DNA from: Chrysomallon squamiferum
Taxonomy: Eukaryota > Mollusca > Gastropoda > Neomphalida > Peltospiridae
Assembly: GCA_012295275.1 (NCBI GenBank)
Contig: CM022670.1
Span: forward strand, 19,880,198 to 19,944,197
Direction of reading: 5' to 3'
DNA: 64,000 nt
Shown: piece by piece, positions 62,301-64,000 of the stretch
Numbering within the stretch: position 1 is the first letter of the stretch
Layout of the letters: every line of letters starts with the position of its first letter
Position numbers and translations under genes: made by a program
Notes under the pieces: generated by a model
What the model was told of the DNA's origin: nothing
Seen by the model: only the letters and a program-made list of their open reading frames with translations
The model's database searches: none

Positions 62301-64000
62301 GTGTTATTTTGTACTTTTTTATTTTGGATTTCTTTGGTGTTTTTTTTTTTTTTGTTTTGTTTTTTCAATCCCGAAGTGTCTAGCCGTCTTCGGTCTCCTT
62401 TATTAATATTTTACTGTTCCTTTTTAAAGAGCCGCTCGCGAGCCTTAGCTATCGAAACAAGTCGCTGTTTGTTGATAGCGGTTTTAAATGTATAGTCCAG
62501 ATTTCGTGGAGCTCCATACCTAATTTGCAGGACTACGTCAAAACTGGTCACTGGATGGGAAGAAATATTGCAGAATGATCGTCCATTAAACGGCTAGGCC
62601 AAATTTATGATTCAATTACAAAGGAGACAGACGATGTTTAGTGTTGGACTCTGCGAGCATTGAATCATGATGTAAACACAGCTCTAAATTTAAATCCAAG
62701 TCACGCGTTCTTTAATCATTACAATCTGACGACTGGAACTTCTGCTTACAGATCGTGTCCCTCTGCCTTAAAGAAGAAGAGTTTCACTATAATATATTTT
62801 AGTGTTCACTTCAGCAACCTACTAAAAATACACAAATGAACGGGCTGTAGCTCCATGGTCACATAATTAGTTTCTGTTTGAAGTGTAACAGGATCAATCA
62901 TCCATATTGTACATAATAGTATTAAAATATGTCCTGCTAAAGTTACGATATGTATTTTTTGGCAAAGACCTATTGTTGCTGATAAAGGAGTTGCGATAGT
63001 TAGTTTCCTCTCACATTATACAAAAACCCTTTACCTTTGTAGAATATCACTGTTAATAACACAATAGAATGCAATCTTGTTCTTACACAAAAGTTCACAA
63101 AAATGTCAATAACCCTGCTTTTAATAAAAGAGCTGGCTCATGTAGCCCTTCGGTTAGAATTGCTACAGATTGCTTGATCGATTCTTACCAATTAATTATT
63201 TCAGTTATTTGTTATTTTTTTCTTTATTTGCTAATCCTGAGCTAAGAAAAAAATCTGCTTTGTATTTTCGTAAAACGAAGATAAAAATATCACTTATTGG
63301 TTTTTGTTTCGCAATAAGATAGTAATGGCAAATTTAGATTAACCTCCATACTTGAAAATAAATTCGATATTCCCTAACGACTATTTAGTGAGTTCGCTAA
63401 ACGAACATATTTAATCATTTTTTATTCTTGATTAATATCAAACTAATCTTTGAAATTGCAATTTCTCATTAATGTATTTATATACCTACACCTACGAGAC
63501 CCAAGAGTCAATGTGTTTTATATGCCGGGATTTCTATAAACATTTATTCATCCATCCATTGGGACCAGTTTTACTATGTAATAAAAATTATGTTTCTATT
63601 CCCCTCTCAGTATTCAGCTAATAATTCAAATCCAGTCTCTGTGGATTCGTTAAATAAGGACAACAATTAATAATAATCTGGAAAGCACGGAAAACAAATA
63701 CTTTGACAAGAAATCTTCCGTCTGCGTAATTCCTCCAAAGCTGAAGTCTGACTTAGCTTTTAAGTATGTCCGCTCTAAGAAATTCCATTATTCAAGTTAA
63801 CTTACGTCTCCTTACTTTCGATATGGACAAGTAGCTTGTAAACATTTTTGGGGTCATCTCTGGGAAAACATTAATCCCAGAAAGCTTTAACAAACCCATT
63901 TAAAGATTTGGACAGAAATCAAAAGTGGTATTTGATCTACATTTTAACAGTCTGCATTGCTTAGTTAGTGGAAATTAATACGACGGTAAGTAAACACTTT

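Noticed and set aside
63750-63910. Minus-strand donor-like site (GAGAC|gtaagt near 63804) considered as the missing receptor 2 exon 1
   Set aside because: None of the frames upstream of it encode a TM1/TM2-like segment; they contain stops or hydrophilic sequence.

Overview
This window is AT-rich, intron-rich metazoan DNA. Large introns carry many (CT)n, (GT)n, (ATT)n, (TTTA)n and (ATGT)n microsatellites, plus a decayed Tc1-type transposase and a short hAT-like MITE. Together with peptide-type class A GPCRs, this composition suggests a lophotrochozoan. A cephalopod mollusc such as Octopus is my best guess, but it is inferred from texture and not proven. I see no bacterial operons, CRISPR arrays, rRNA or tRNA genes.

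Layout. (1) Positions 2-112 (+) hold the last coding segment of a gene entering from the left; its C-terminus resembles that of a PARP-type ADP-ribosyltransferase, and an AATAAA follows at 376. (2) Positions 2397-6497 (+) hold a complete six-exon gene for a 250-residue protein I do not recognise. It has an N-myristoylation-type start and a C-terminus that can be aligned with ubiquitin-like folds. (3) Positions 6600-16443 are intergenic and full of simple repeats. (4) Positions 16444-39089 (+) hold a complete six-exon class A (rhodopsin-family) peptide-type GPCR of 496 residues, called receptor 1 here. Its first intron is 12.8 kb. (5) Positions 39090-44322 are the convergent intergenic or 3' UTR space. 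(6) Positions 56190-44323 (-) hold five exons of a second GPCR, receptor 2, which is clearly a paralogue of receptor 1. Its first exon (N-terminus, TM1, TM2) is not found and probably lies beyond the right edge. (7) Positions 56191-64000 look like intron 1 of receptor 2.

The main result is the tail-to-tail receptor pair. I assembled the exons by hand from splice signals and reading frame. The three consecutive internal exons covering TM3 to TM5 have identical lengths in both genes (122, 124 and 203 nt), all intron phases agree, and TM6-TM7-helix 8 is strongly conserved. This points to an inverted local duplication. Both genes keep the peptide-GPCR landmarks (ECL1/ECL2 cysteines, E-R-Y/F at the end of TM3, CWGP in TM6, NPIVY in TM7). 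The endogenous ligand cannot be read from the sequence. Similarity to QRFP/cholecystokinin-type receptors is suggested from memory only.
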